Assembly: GCF_021412565.1 (NCBI RefSeq) | Contig: NZ_JAKCLJ010000001.1 | Span: forward strand, 310,001 to 374,000 | DNA length: 64,000 nt | Source: Shewanella sp. AS1 | GTDB lineage: Bacteria; Pseudomonadota; Gammaproteobacteria; Enterobacterales; Shewanellaceae | Reading direction: 5' to 3' | Shown: one piece after another, positions 55,848-64,000 of the stretch | How positions within the stretch are numbered: position 1 is the first letter of the stretch | How the letters are laid out: each line of letters starts with the position of its first letter | Notes under the pieces: generated by a model | The model's database searches: none | What the model saw: the letters and a program-made list of their open reading frames with translations, nothing else | What the model was told of the DNA's origin: nothing | Made by a program: the position numbers and the translations under genes

Positions 55848-57155
55848 TTAAAACAGATCTTTAAACCTGTGGTACAACATGCCCATCGCCAGCATAGGCG
55901 AGCGAAGTGTGGGGCCGCCGGGGAAAGTCATGTGTTGCACCTTGTCGAAAATATCGAATCGCTCAGCCTGGGCGGTTAAGGCTTCGCTGATCAACTTGGC
56001 CGCCATATGGGTGGCGTTAACGCCGTGGCCGGCATAGGCCTGGGCATAGAAGATGTTAGGACAATCTTTGAGCCTGCCTATCTGGGGCAGGCGGTTGGCG
56101 CCTATCCCTATCATGCCGCCCCATTCATAATCTATTTTAACCCCTTTAAGCTGAGGGAAAACCTTCTCAAGATTGGGTCTTAGGGCCTGGGTGATATCCT
56201 TGGGATCTTTGCCTGAATAGGTGCACAGGCCACCAAACAGCAGGCGGTTGTCCTGTGATAGGTGGAAGTAGTCGAGCGCGATACGCATATCGGCAAAGGC
56301 CATGTTCTGTGGAATGATCTCATCGCATATCTGTTGACTTAAAGGCTCGGTGGCGAGCAGATAACTGCCTGCGGGTAGAACCTTGCCGCCAAGGTAACCG
56401 TCGAGCTTATGGCCTATGTAGGCGTTGCCAGCCATCACCAGATATTGGCAGTCCACTTCGCCATGCTCAGTGAACACTTTTGGGCGATCGCCCTTGATTA
56501 TCTTAATGGCAGAGCTGCGTTCAAACACTTGTACCCCAAGGTCGAGTGCGGCTTTGGCTTCGCCCAGAACCAGATTGAGGGGATGTAAGTGACCGCTGTT
56601 GCTATCGACTAAAGCGCCCTGATACATCTGGGAGCCAATCACTTGGGTTAATTGGCTTCGCTCTAATAGGGTAAAGCTATTGCCTCGGCCCTCTTGGCAC
56701 AGGCTTTGATACTCGGCTTCAAGCTCCTGCATATGGCGGGGTTTAGTGGCCAGATCGCAATAGCCCATCTGTAAATTACAATCGATCTGGTATTTTGCGA
56801 TGCGCTGTCTGACTATCTCTACCGCCTCGAACCCCATCTCGTGGATGGCCTGAACCCCTTGAGTGCCAATCACATTTTCAAACTGTTCGATATTATGACC
56901 TATGCCGCGGATCAGCTCGCCCCCGTTGCGTCCCGATGCGCCCCAGCCTATGCGTTTGGCCTCTAACAGTGCGACGCTAAAGCCCTGCTGTGCCAGCTCT
57001 ATGGCACAGTTAACCCCGCTAAAACCACCGCCGACGATACAGATATCGACTCTGATTTTCTCTGTCAGCTGTGGTTGAAGGGGGAGATGGTTAGCTGTTG
57101 CGTAGTAGAAAGAGTTTGGATAGTTGTCACTGTGAACTGGGGTTTGATTGGACAT
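55848..57155 (-). CDS. puuB: Gamma-glutamylputrescine oxidase (PuuB-like)
   Basis: A 435-residue FAD-dependent amine oxidoreductase of the DAO family. The dinucleotide motif is DICIVGGGFSGVNCAIELAQQ near residue 35, and AYAGHGVNATHMAAKL near 380 is the C-terminal FAD-contacting motif. It would oxidise gamma-glutamylputrescine to gamma-glutamyl-gamma-aminobutyraldehyde, H2O2 and ammonia, the second step of the Puu pathway. It is divergent from puuR, with a 180-base gap holding inverted repeats. A relative acting on another secondary amine is possible, but the context favours PuuB. Confidence 0.9.
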   Translation of the reverse strand: MSNQTPVHSDNYPNSFYYATANHLPLQPQLTEKIRVDICIVGGGFSGVNCAIELAQQGFSVALLEAKRIGWGASGRNGGELIRGIGHNIEQFENVIGTQGVQAIHEMGFEAVEIVRQRIAKYQIDCNLQMGYCDLATKPRHMQELEAEYQSLCQEGRGNSFTLLERSQLTQVIGSQMYQGALVDSNSGHLHPLNLVLGEAKAALDLGVQVFERSSAIKIIKGDRPKVFTEHGEVDCQYLVMAGNAYIGHKLDGYLGGKVLPAGSYLLATEPLSQQICDEIIPQNMAFADMRIALDYFHLSQDNRLLFGGLCTYSGKDPKDITQALRPNLEKVFPQLKGVKIDYEWGGMIGIGANRLPQIGRLKDCPNIFYAQAYAGHGVNATHMAAKLISEALTAQAERFDIFDKVQHMTFPGGPTLRSPMLAMGMLYHRFKDLF

Positions 57156-57240
57156 CTATGTCTCCAAATCGGGGCTTGTTATTGTTATTCGACTAAGGCA
57201 ACTGGAGTCAGTATACTTTTGGCCTGAAAGTTGGTTATAC

Positions 57241-57288
57241 TTCACACTTGTGAATTATATTTAACATGCTTTTTTGTTTGAGACAAAC
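57241..57288. promoter_or_regulatory. Inverted repeats and a PuuR-like box in the puuB-puuR divergent region
   Basis: TTCACA-CT-TGTGAA (57241-57254), GAATTATATTTAACA (57252-57266, 11 of 15 matches to the remembered PuuR element) and GTTTG-AGA-CAAAC (57276-57288) lie close together between puuB and puuR. They could form a combined operator controlling both. This is inference. Confidence 0.4.
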
Positions 57289-57335
57289 TAGTATGGAAAT
57301 TATTTCATCTATAATCGGTTAGATAGGAGATCTTT

Positions 57336-57884
57336 TTGGATATCGGCGCAAATCTCAAAGCTGTTCGTAAAATGAAAGGCTTATCACAACGAGAGTTGGC
57401 CAAAAGAGCTGGCGTGACTAACAGCACTATCTCTATGATTGAGAAGAATAGTGTCAGCCCTTCGGTGAGTTCATTAAAGAAAGTGTTATCGGGTTTACCT
57501 ATGTCGCTGGTGGACTTTTTTTCGATTGAAGAAAGCCTGCCTACCGAGCATAAAATCGTCTATCGCGCCGGTGAACTGCTGGATATTGGTGACGGTAACC
57601 TGGACTATAAATTGATCGGCCGTGACTATCCTAACCGTGCTATGTCTGTGATGAGCGAAGTCTACCCGCCTGGGTCGGATACGGGTGAAGAGATGCTGCA
57701 GCATGAGGGTGAAGAGGCGGCCATGGTGATCGAGGGGAAAATAGAGATCACAGTCGGTGATGAGGTGTTTATCCTGGCCGAGGGGGACAGTTACTACTTT
57801 AACAGCGAGCTGCCTCACCGTTTTCGAAATCCCTTCGATGTGCCTTGTCGTATGGTCAGTGCCACGACTCCGGCTAATTTCTGA
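57336..57884 (+). CDS. puuR: PuuR-type XRE-cupin transcriptional repressor
   Basis: A 182-residue regulator. The N-terminal XRE helix-turn-helix is at about 3-60 (GLSQRELAKRAGVTNSTISMIEKNSVSPSVSSLKKVLSGL). The C-terminal cupin barrel is at about 110-178 (HEGEEAAMVIEGKIEITVGDEVFILAEGDSYYFNSELPHRFRNP). PuuR senses putrescine and represses the pathway. The start is TTG, with AGGAGA five bases before it; the product aligns with PuuR from MDIGANLK on. It is divergent from puuB and followed by a long leader region before puuD. Confidence 0.9.
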   Translation: MDIGANLKAVRKMKGLSQRELAKRAGVTNSTISMIEKNSVSPSVSSLKKVLSGLPMSLVDFFSIEESLPTEHKIVYRAGELLDIGDGNLDYKLIGRDYPNRAMSVMSEVYPPGSDTGEEMLQHEGEEAAMVIEGKIEITVGDEVFILAEGDSYYFNSELPHRFRNPFDVPCRMVSATTPANF

Positions 57885-58245
57885 TTTTATTCATATTTAT
57901 CATACCTATACTCGCCAGACTCAAGGTCTGGTGAGGCAGCTGCCTAGCTGCTATCTCTATTCACACGATTTGTGGTGGATTTAAGGTGTTCGCTTTCCTA
58001 TTACACTTTTATCTCGAGTGTAAATAATTTTATTCAAAATAGATTTTTCAGCCACAGATAAACGCCGAGAAGCGCCTCGGGTTTACTTCACAATTATTTT
58101 TAAAATGTGAGATTGTTTCGTTGTGGCTAAGAATTGCATTCCTGCCTATCTATCTTGTTTTTATTGCATTTTATAAAGGTTGCTGGCTTGTGGGTTATTT
58201 TGTTGATGAGCAACTATTGCTTAGTGATATTTTTCAGTGTAGTGT

Positions 58246-58260
58246 GTGAAAAAATGAACA
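58246..58260 (+). promoter_or_regulatory. Candidate PuuR box upstream of puuD
   Basis: GTGAAAAAATGAACA matches 10 of 15 bases of the remembered PuuR element, with the core ATGAACA exact. It lies 62 bases before the puuD start. Confidence 0.4.
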
Positions 58261-58291
58261 TTCGGTTAACGATTGCTCAACATTAAGAGTG

Positions 58292-58306
58292 CGAAAATAA
58301 TCAACA
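58292..58306 (+). promoter_or_regulatory. Second candidate PuuR box upstream of puuD
   Basis: CGAAAATAATCAACA matches 11 of 15 bases of the remembered PuuR element (G to C in the core). It is a direct repeat of the box 46 bases upstream and ends 15 bases before the puuD start codon. Confidence 0.35.
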
Positions 58307-58321
58307 TTTCATAGGTGAGTT

Positions 58322-59092
58322 ATGTCCGAGGAAGGACTCGCTGTAATAGGCGTCACAGCGTGTAATCAACAACTAGGCCTGCATCCATTTAATATCGTCG
58401 GTGAAAAATATCTGCTGAGCATAGTCGAAGCCATGAAGGGCTGGCCCTTAATGATCCCTGCGCTGGGCGACTGTCCCGCAGACACAGTTTTGTCTTGCTT
58501 AGATGGCATCATGTTTACCGGCTCACCTTCTAATATAGAACCGCATCATTACGATGGCCCGCCCAGTGACGCAGGGACTCACCATGACCCTAAGCGGGAT
58601 GCAACCACCTTACCTCTGCTTAAGGCTGCCATTGATGCTGGGGTACCTGTGCTTGCTATTTGCCGCGGCTTTCAAGAGATGAACGTTGTCTATGGTGGCA
58701 GCCTGCATCAGAAGCTACATGAAGTGGGTCAATATATTGAACACAGGGAAGACCCCACTACACCTCTGGATGTCCAATATGGGCTGGCCCATGAGATTCA
58801 GCTTGATTCAGAAGGCTTGCTTTATCAGGCCTGGGGTAAAAAGTTTGCTGAGGTGAATTCGGTACATACCCAAGGTGTGGACAGGTTAGGGGCTGGCTTG
58901 CGTCCTGAGGCCTATGCGCCGGACGGGTTGGTTGAAGCCTTTTCGGTGAAAGAGGCTAAGAGTTTTGCCCTGGGCGTTCAGTTCCACCCCGAGTGGAAGG
59001 TGCTGGATAACCCCTTTTATCGAACCATTTTTAGCGAATTTAATAAAGCGTGTCAGCAGAGAGCAGCCTTAAGAGCGAGACAATCAAAATGA
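58322..59092 (+). CDS. puuD: Gamma-glutamyl-GABA hydrolase (PuuD-like)
   Basis: A 256-residue class I glutamine amidotransferase-fold hydrolase that would release GABA and glutamate from gamma-glutamyl-GABA. The catalytic triad is visible: Cys114 in AICRGFQEMN, His222 and Glu224 in GVQFHPEW. It is preceded by ATAGGTGAG about seven bases before the ATG. It overlaps puuA by four bases (ATGA). It is the first gene of the puuDA-potFGH unit. Confidence 0.93.
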   Translation: MSEEGLAVIGVTACNQQLGLHPFNIVGEKYLLSIVEAMKGWPLMIPALGDCPADTVLSCLDGIMFTGSPSNIEPHHYDGPPSDAGTHHDPKRDATTLPLLKAAIDAGVPVLAICRGFQEMNVVYGGSLHQKLHEVGQYIEHREDPTTPLDVQYGLAHEIQLDSEGLLYQAWGKKFAEVNSVHTQGVDRLGAGLRPEAYAPDGLVEAFSVKEAKSFALGVQFHPEWKVLDNPFYRTIFSEFNKACQQRAALRARQSK

Positions 59093-60438
59093 AGAAGTTA
59101 GTCAGTTATTTAAAAGAGAATAAGATCACTGAGGTTGAATGTGTGATCAGCGATATGACAGGTATTGCTCGGGGCAAGATTGCTCCTGTCGATAAGTTTA
59201 TGGACGAGAAAGGGATGCGTCTGCCCGAGAGTGTGCTGTTGCAAACCGTGACCGGCGATTATGTGGATGGCGATGTTTATGATTCGCTGCTCGATGAAGC
59301 GGATATCGACTTTGTCTGTGTGCCCGATGAGGATGCGGTATATATGTTGCCTTGGTGTATCGAAGCCACGGCACAGGTGATTCATGACACCTACGACAAG
59401 ATGGGCAACCCTATTGAGTTATCGCCCCGTAACGTGCTGAAAAAAGTGTTGAAGCTTTATGAAGACAAGGGCTGGAAGCCTGTCATTGCACCTGAAATGG
59501 AGTTTTATCTGACTAAGCCTAACGAAGATCCTGACATTCCTCTTAGTCCGCCTGTGGGACGCAGTGGTCGGCGCGAATCGGGACGTCAGTCTTTCTCTAT
59601 CGATGCGGCTAACGAGTACGATCCTCTGTTTGAAGATATGTATGACTGGTGTGAGGTGCAGGGATTAGATATCGATACCCTTATCCATGAGGAAGGCACG
59701 GCCCAGATGGAGATTAACTTCAGCCATGGTGATGCGCTGTCGCTTGCCGATCAGGTCTTTGTCTTTAAGCGCACCTTGCGTGAGGCGGCGCTGAAACACA
59801 ATGTCTGTGCCACCTTTATGGCCAAGCCCGTGACCGATGAGCCTGGCAGTGCGATGCATATCCACCAGAGTGTTGTCGATGTCAAAACGGGTAAGAATAT
59901 CTTTACCAATGAAGATGGCACCAAGAGCGCGAGGTTTTTAAGTTATATCGGTGGTCTGCAGAAGTATATTCCTGAGATGCTGCCGCTGATGGCGCCCAAT
60001 GTGAACTCCTTCAGACGTTTTCTGCCGGGGACCTCGGCGCCGGTCAATTTAGAGTGGGGCGATGAAAACCGTACCTGTGGTCTGCGAATTCCTGAGTCAT
60101 CTCCGCAAAATCGCCGTATCGAAAACCGTATTGCCGGTGCGGATGCCAATGGTTATCTGGCAATCGCGGCGACCCTGTTATGTGGTTATATGGGCATGGT
60201 TGAAGATGTGAAACCATCGACCCCAGTACATGGCCGGGCAAATGAGAACCGTGATGGCATCAGCCTGCCGCTCACCTTAGAGGAAGCACTGGCAGTGATG
60301 TCAGACAGTTCGGCGGTACGTGAGTATTTAGGTGAAATATTTACCAATGGTTATATTGCCGTCAAGCAGGCAGATTTGGAGAATTATCGCCGGGTGATTA
60401 GCTCCTGGGAGCGGGAGTTCCTGCTCTTGACCGTGTGA
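59089..60438 (+). CDS. puuA: Gamma-glutamylputrescine synthetase (PuuA-like)
   Basis: A 449-residue glutamine-synthetase-fold ligase that joins glutamate to putrescine with ATP. GS motifs seen are EMEFYLT (metal Glu), EGTAQMEINFSHGDAL, MAKPVTDEPGSAMHIHQS (ATP/metal) and WGDENRTCGLRIP. The adenylylation Tyr region of GlnA is absent, which fits a GlnT/PuuA-type enzyme. The start is the ATG at 59089, overlapping the puuD stop (ATGA); an in-frame start 39 bases earlier inside puuD is less likely. Confidence 0.93.
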   Translation: MKKLVSYLKENKITEVECVISDMTGIARGKIAPVDKFMDEKGMRLPESVLLQTVTGDYVDGDVYDSLLDEADIDFVCVPDEDAVYMLPWCIEATAQVIHDTYDKMGNPIELSPRNVLKKVLKLYEDKGWKPVIAPEMEFYLTKPNEDPDIPLSPPVGRSGRRESGRQSFSIDAANEYDPLFEDMYDWCEVQGLDIDTLIHEEGTAQMEINFSHGDALSLADQVFVFKRTLREAALKHNVCATFMAKPVTDEPGSAMHIHQSVVDVKTGKNIFTNEDGTKSARFLSYIGGLQKYIPEMLPLMAPNVNSFRRFLPGTSAPVNLEWGDENRTCGLRIPESSPQNRRIENRIAGADANGYLAIAATLLCGYMGMVEDVKPSTPVHGRANENRDGISLPLTLEEALAVMSDSSAVREYLGEIFTNGYIAVKQADLENYRRVISSWEREFLLLTV

Positions 60439-62024
<1,586 letters not shown>

Positions 62025-62036
62025 TGCTACCGCAAT

Positions 62037-62062
62037 AAGGGCAAGTTCGCTTGCCCTTTTTT
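62037..62062 (+). terminator. Terminator between potF and potG, UUCG tetraloop
   Basis: AAGGGCAAG-TTCG-CTTGCCCTT with seven T residues, 13 bases after the potF stop. The ultra-stable UUCG loop suggests efficient partial termination that favours the binding protein. Confidence 0.88.
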
Positions 62063-62136
62063 ATCCATCTTTAACAAGTAAAAAATGCAGTAAGTGCCTG
62101 CACGTATTTTTTGTGGACATTTTATAGAGAGGCTAT

Positions 62137-63273
62137 ATGGCTAACAATTCTGGCGTCACAAATAAACCGACTACAAAGACGCAAGGAGACGTGTTGCTGA
62201 AGATAGAGAGAGTCAGCAAGCTATTTGATGATGTTCGCGCCGTGGATGATGTGTCATTAAACATTAATCGTGGCGAAATTTTTGCGCTGCTGGGTGGCTC
62301 TGGCTCAGGCAAGTCGACTCTATTGCGTATGTTGGCCGGGTTTGAAAAACCATCCGAGGGGCGCATCTTTCTCGATGGGATCGATATTACCGATCTGCCA
62401 CCCTATGAACGCCCCATCAATATGATGTTCCAGTCCTATGCCCTTTTTCCCCATATGACGGTGGCACAGAATATCGCCTTTGGCCTGAAACAGGACAAGC
62501 TGCCCAAGGAAGAGATAGAGCAACGTGTGAAAGAGATGCTTAAGCTGGTTCACATGGAAGCCTATGCGAAACGTAAGCCCAATCAACTTTCTGGTGGTCA
62601 GCGTCAACGTGTGGCGCTGGCACGTTCCTTGGCTAAACGGCCTAAATTACTCCTTCTCGATGAACCCATGGGCGCATTGGACAAGAAGCTGCGTACCCAG
62701 ATGCAGCTGGAAGTGGTCGATATTTTAGAATCGGTCGGCGTTACCTGCGTGATGGTCACCCACGATCAGGAAGAGGCGATGACTATGGCTGAGCGCATCG
62801 CGATCATGAGCGATGGCTGGATAGTACAAACCGGCACTCCAATGGATATCTACGAGAGTCCGGTCAGCCGCATGGTGGCGGAATTTATCGGCTCGGTAAA
62901 TATGTTCGATGCCGATATTCTCGAAGATGAGGTGGACCACTTAGTGCTTCAATCTCGCTCCTTGCCCCAACGTTTTTATGTGGGCTACGGGGTGTCGACC
63001 AGTATTGACAGTACCCAGGTCTGGCTGGCGGTGCGTCCGGAGAAAACCCATATCAGCCGTGAGCAGCCAGAGAGTGAATACAACTGGTGTCAAGGTAAGG
63101 TGGAAGATATCGCCTATCTTGGGGGGATCTCCGTCTACTATGTACGCTTGAGCAATAATCAGTTGGTGCAATCTATGGTGACCAACAGTGATCGCCGCTC
63201 GGATTCCCCCACCTGGGAAGAGAATGTATATGTGAGCTGGGAAGCCGAAAGTGGTGTGGTACTAAGATCATGA
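62137..63273 (+). CDS. potG: Putrescine ABC transporter ATP-binding protein (PotG-like)
   Basis: A 378-residue importer ATPase. Walker A is GGSGSGKST, the ABC signature LSGGQRQRVALARSL, Walker B LLLLDEPMGALDKKL, with H-loop VTHDQEEAM. A C-terminal TOBE domain (about 290-375) is typical of PotA/PotG/MalK-type ATPases. It ends in a four-base overlap with potH (ATGA). It lies 112 bases downstream of potF across the terminator. Confidence 0.95.
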   Translation: MANNSGVTNKPTTKTQGDVLLKIERVSKLFDDVRAVDDVSLNINRGEIFALLGGSGSGKSTLLRMLAGFEKPSEGRIFLDGIDITDLPPYERPINMMFQSYALFPHMTVAQNIAFGLKQDKLPKEEIEQRVKEMLKLVHMEAYAKRKPNQLSGGQRQRVALARSLAKRPKLLLLDEPMGALDKKLRTQMQLEVVDILESVGVTCVMVTHDQEEAMTMAERIAIMSDGWIVQTGTPMDIYESPVSRMVAEFIGSVNMFDADILEDEVDHLVLQSRSLPQRFYVGYGVSTSIDSTQVWLAVRPEKTHISREQPESEYNWCQGKVEDIAYLGGISVYYVRLSNNQLVQSMVTNSDRRSDSPTWEENVYVSWEAESGVVLRS

Positions 63274-64000
63274 GTGAGGTTGGCATGATGAAAAATCTGC
63301 TGAAAATGCGACTGCCTAAGGGGCAGTGCTGGACAATTGGGGTACCTTATCTTTGGCTCTTGATGTTCTTTGCGTTGCCTTTTGCCATCGTATTAAAGAT
63401 CAGTTTGTCCTCACCGGCGATAGCCATTCCCCCTTACGATGCTTTGTTTCAATATGCTGATGAAACTTTGCAGATCATATTGAATCTGGGGAATTATCTA
63501 CTGGTGTTTGATGATCATCTTTATTTGAATGCCTATCTGGGTTCACTGAAGATGGCCTGTATCACGACTATGGGTTGTTTGCTGATTGGCTATCCCATGG
63601 CCTATGCCATCGCCAGAGCGCCTAAACAGCATCAAACCGTGTTGATTCTGCTGGTGATGTTGCCCTCCTGGACCTCATTTCTTATTCGGGTTTATGCCTG
63701 GATGGGGATCTTAAGCAATAATGGTGTGATCAATAACGTCTTGATGTGGTTAGGGGTGATCTCCGAGCCGATTCAGATGCTCAATACCAACTTTGCTGTG
63801 TATGTAGGCATTATTTATACCTATTTGCCCTTTATGATCTTACCTCTGTACGCCAACTTATCTCAGCTCGACGGCAGCTTGCTTGAGGCGGCGGCAGATC
63901 TTGGTTCCCGCAGCTTAAACACCTTTTGGAAAATTACCTTGCCTCTGTCTCGGGGCGGCGTGATCGCTGGCTCCATGTTGGTGTTTATTCCTGTGGTGGG
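63270..64000 (+). CDS. potH: Putrescine ABC transporter permease PotH-like (cut by window edge)
   Basis: The first 243 codons of an inner membrane permease. Transmembrane segments begin with PYLWLLMFFALPFAIVLKISL. The permease loop that binds the ATPase is visible as LEAAADLGSRSLNTFWKITLPL near the window end. The ATG at 63270 overlaps the potG stop; a second ATG at 63285 with GAGG five bases upstream is an equally plausible start. A PotI partner would be expected just beyond the window. Confidence 0.92.
   Translation, partial: MSEVGMMKNLLKMRLPKGQCWTIGVPYLWLLMFFALPFAIVLKISLSSPAIAIPPYDALFQYADETLQIILNLGNYLLVFDDHLYLNAYLGSLKMACITTMGCLLIGYPMAYAIARAPKQHQTVLILLVMLPSWTSFLIRVYAWMGILSNNGVINNVLMWLGVISEPIQMLNTNFAVYVGIIYTYLPFMILPLYANLSQLDGSLLEAAADLGSRSLNTFWKITLPLSRGGVIAGSMLVFIPVV

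Larger units (their letters stand above)
57885..58321. other. 437-base region between puuR and puuD with hairpins and PuuR-like boxes
   Basis: It contains stem CTCGCCAGAC / GTCTGGTGAG (57911-57935), the perfect palindrome AGGCAGCTGCCT (57934-57945) and two candidate PuuR boxes (listed separately). I see no gene. The hairpins have no T-run, so they are weak terminators at best. Confidence 0.6.

Noticed and set aside
58170..58200. Sigma-54 promoter before puuD
   Set aside because: TTGCTGGCTTGTGG contains GG and GC dinucleotides, but the spacing does not match the GG-N10-GC rule.

Overview
The window reads as a chromosomal segment of a marine gammaproteobacterium, most likely Shewanella or a close relative. 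Evidence for this: a ten-haem OmcA/MtrC-type lipoprotein cytochrome, several small families typical of Shewanella/Vibrio-like genomes (DUF3718, DUF3019, DUF2960, DUF2913, DUF3634), and the gammaproteobacterial order lptD-surA-pdxA-rsmA-apaG-apaH. Genes are tightly packed on both strands. I see no rRNA, tRNA, insertion sequence, prophage or CRISPR array. The species assignment is inference from gene content.

Layout. 1-9.8 kb: the 3' end of folA, a small periplasmic protein, a chemoreceptor, then the outer-membrane-biogenesis / cofactor / ribosome operon lptD to apaH on the minus strand. 9.9-14.1 kb: sugar kinase and nucleotidyltransferase (AmgK/MurU type), djlA, a small beta-barrel and a glycerate-dehydrogenase-like enzyme. 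14.2-22.7 kb: purT, a YiaW/YiaV-like membrane fusion pair, a DUF4136 lipoprotein, a DUF1289 protein, a DUF3019-response regulator-histidine kinase operon, a YcxB-like protein and an RsuA-type pseudouridine synthase. 22.8-28.7 kb: a LysR regulator followed by the decahaem cytochrome, then a POT-family peptide transporter and a SEC-C protein. 29-38 kb: valS-holC, a membrane TPR protein, pepA, and lptF-lptG. 38-49.8 kb: mostly housekeeping or uncharacterised single genes (RDD, DUF2960, GNAT, M32 carboxypeptidase, DsrE, DUF2913, DEAD-box helicase, aminopeptidase P, FKBP, DUF1294, DUF368, DUF3634, TorF-type outer membrane protein).

49.5-64 kb is a polyamine / omega-amino-acid catabolic island: cupin, mmsA, bauA-like aminotransferase, puuC, a mercaptopyruvate-type sulfurtransferase, puuB, puuR, puuD, puuA, potF, potG and the start of potH. 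Putrescine would enter through PotFGH(I), be glutamylated by PuuA, oxidised by PuuB and PuuC and released as GABA by PuuD. The aminotransferase and CoA-acylating semialdehyde dehydrogenase would take beta-alanine (and possibly GABA) onward. Sequences resembling the E. coli PuuR recognition element occur in three intergenic regions, most strikingly as two facing copies between the aminotransferase and puuC, which suggests that one repressor ties both branches together.

The most unusual non-coding feature is a set of intergenic short tandem repeat arrays with unit lengths of 7, 7, 9, 12, 14, 16 and 24 bp. Each array has a different sequence. Several lie next to a terminator or stop codon, and one appears to have grown out of the U-tract of the pepA terminator. 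The most interesting regulatory structure is a palindrome plus third half-site, beside a CRP-like site, between the LysR gene and the decahaem cytochrome.
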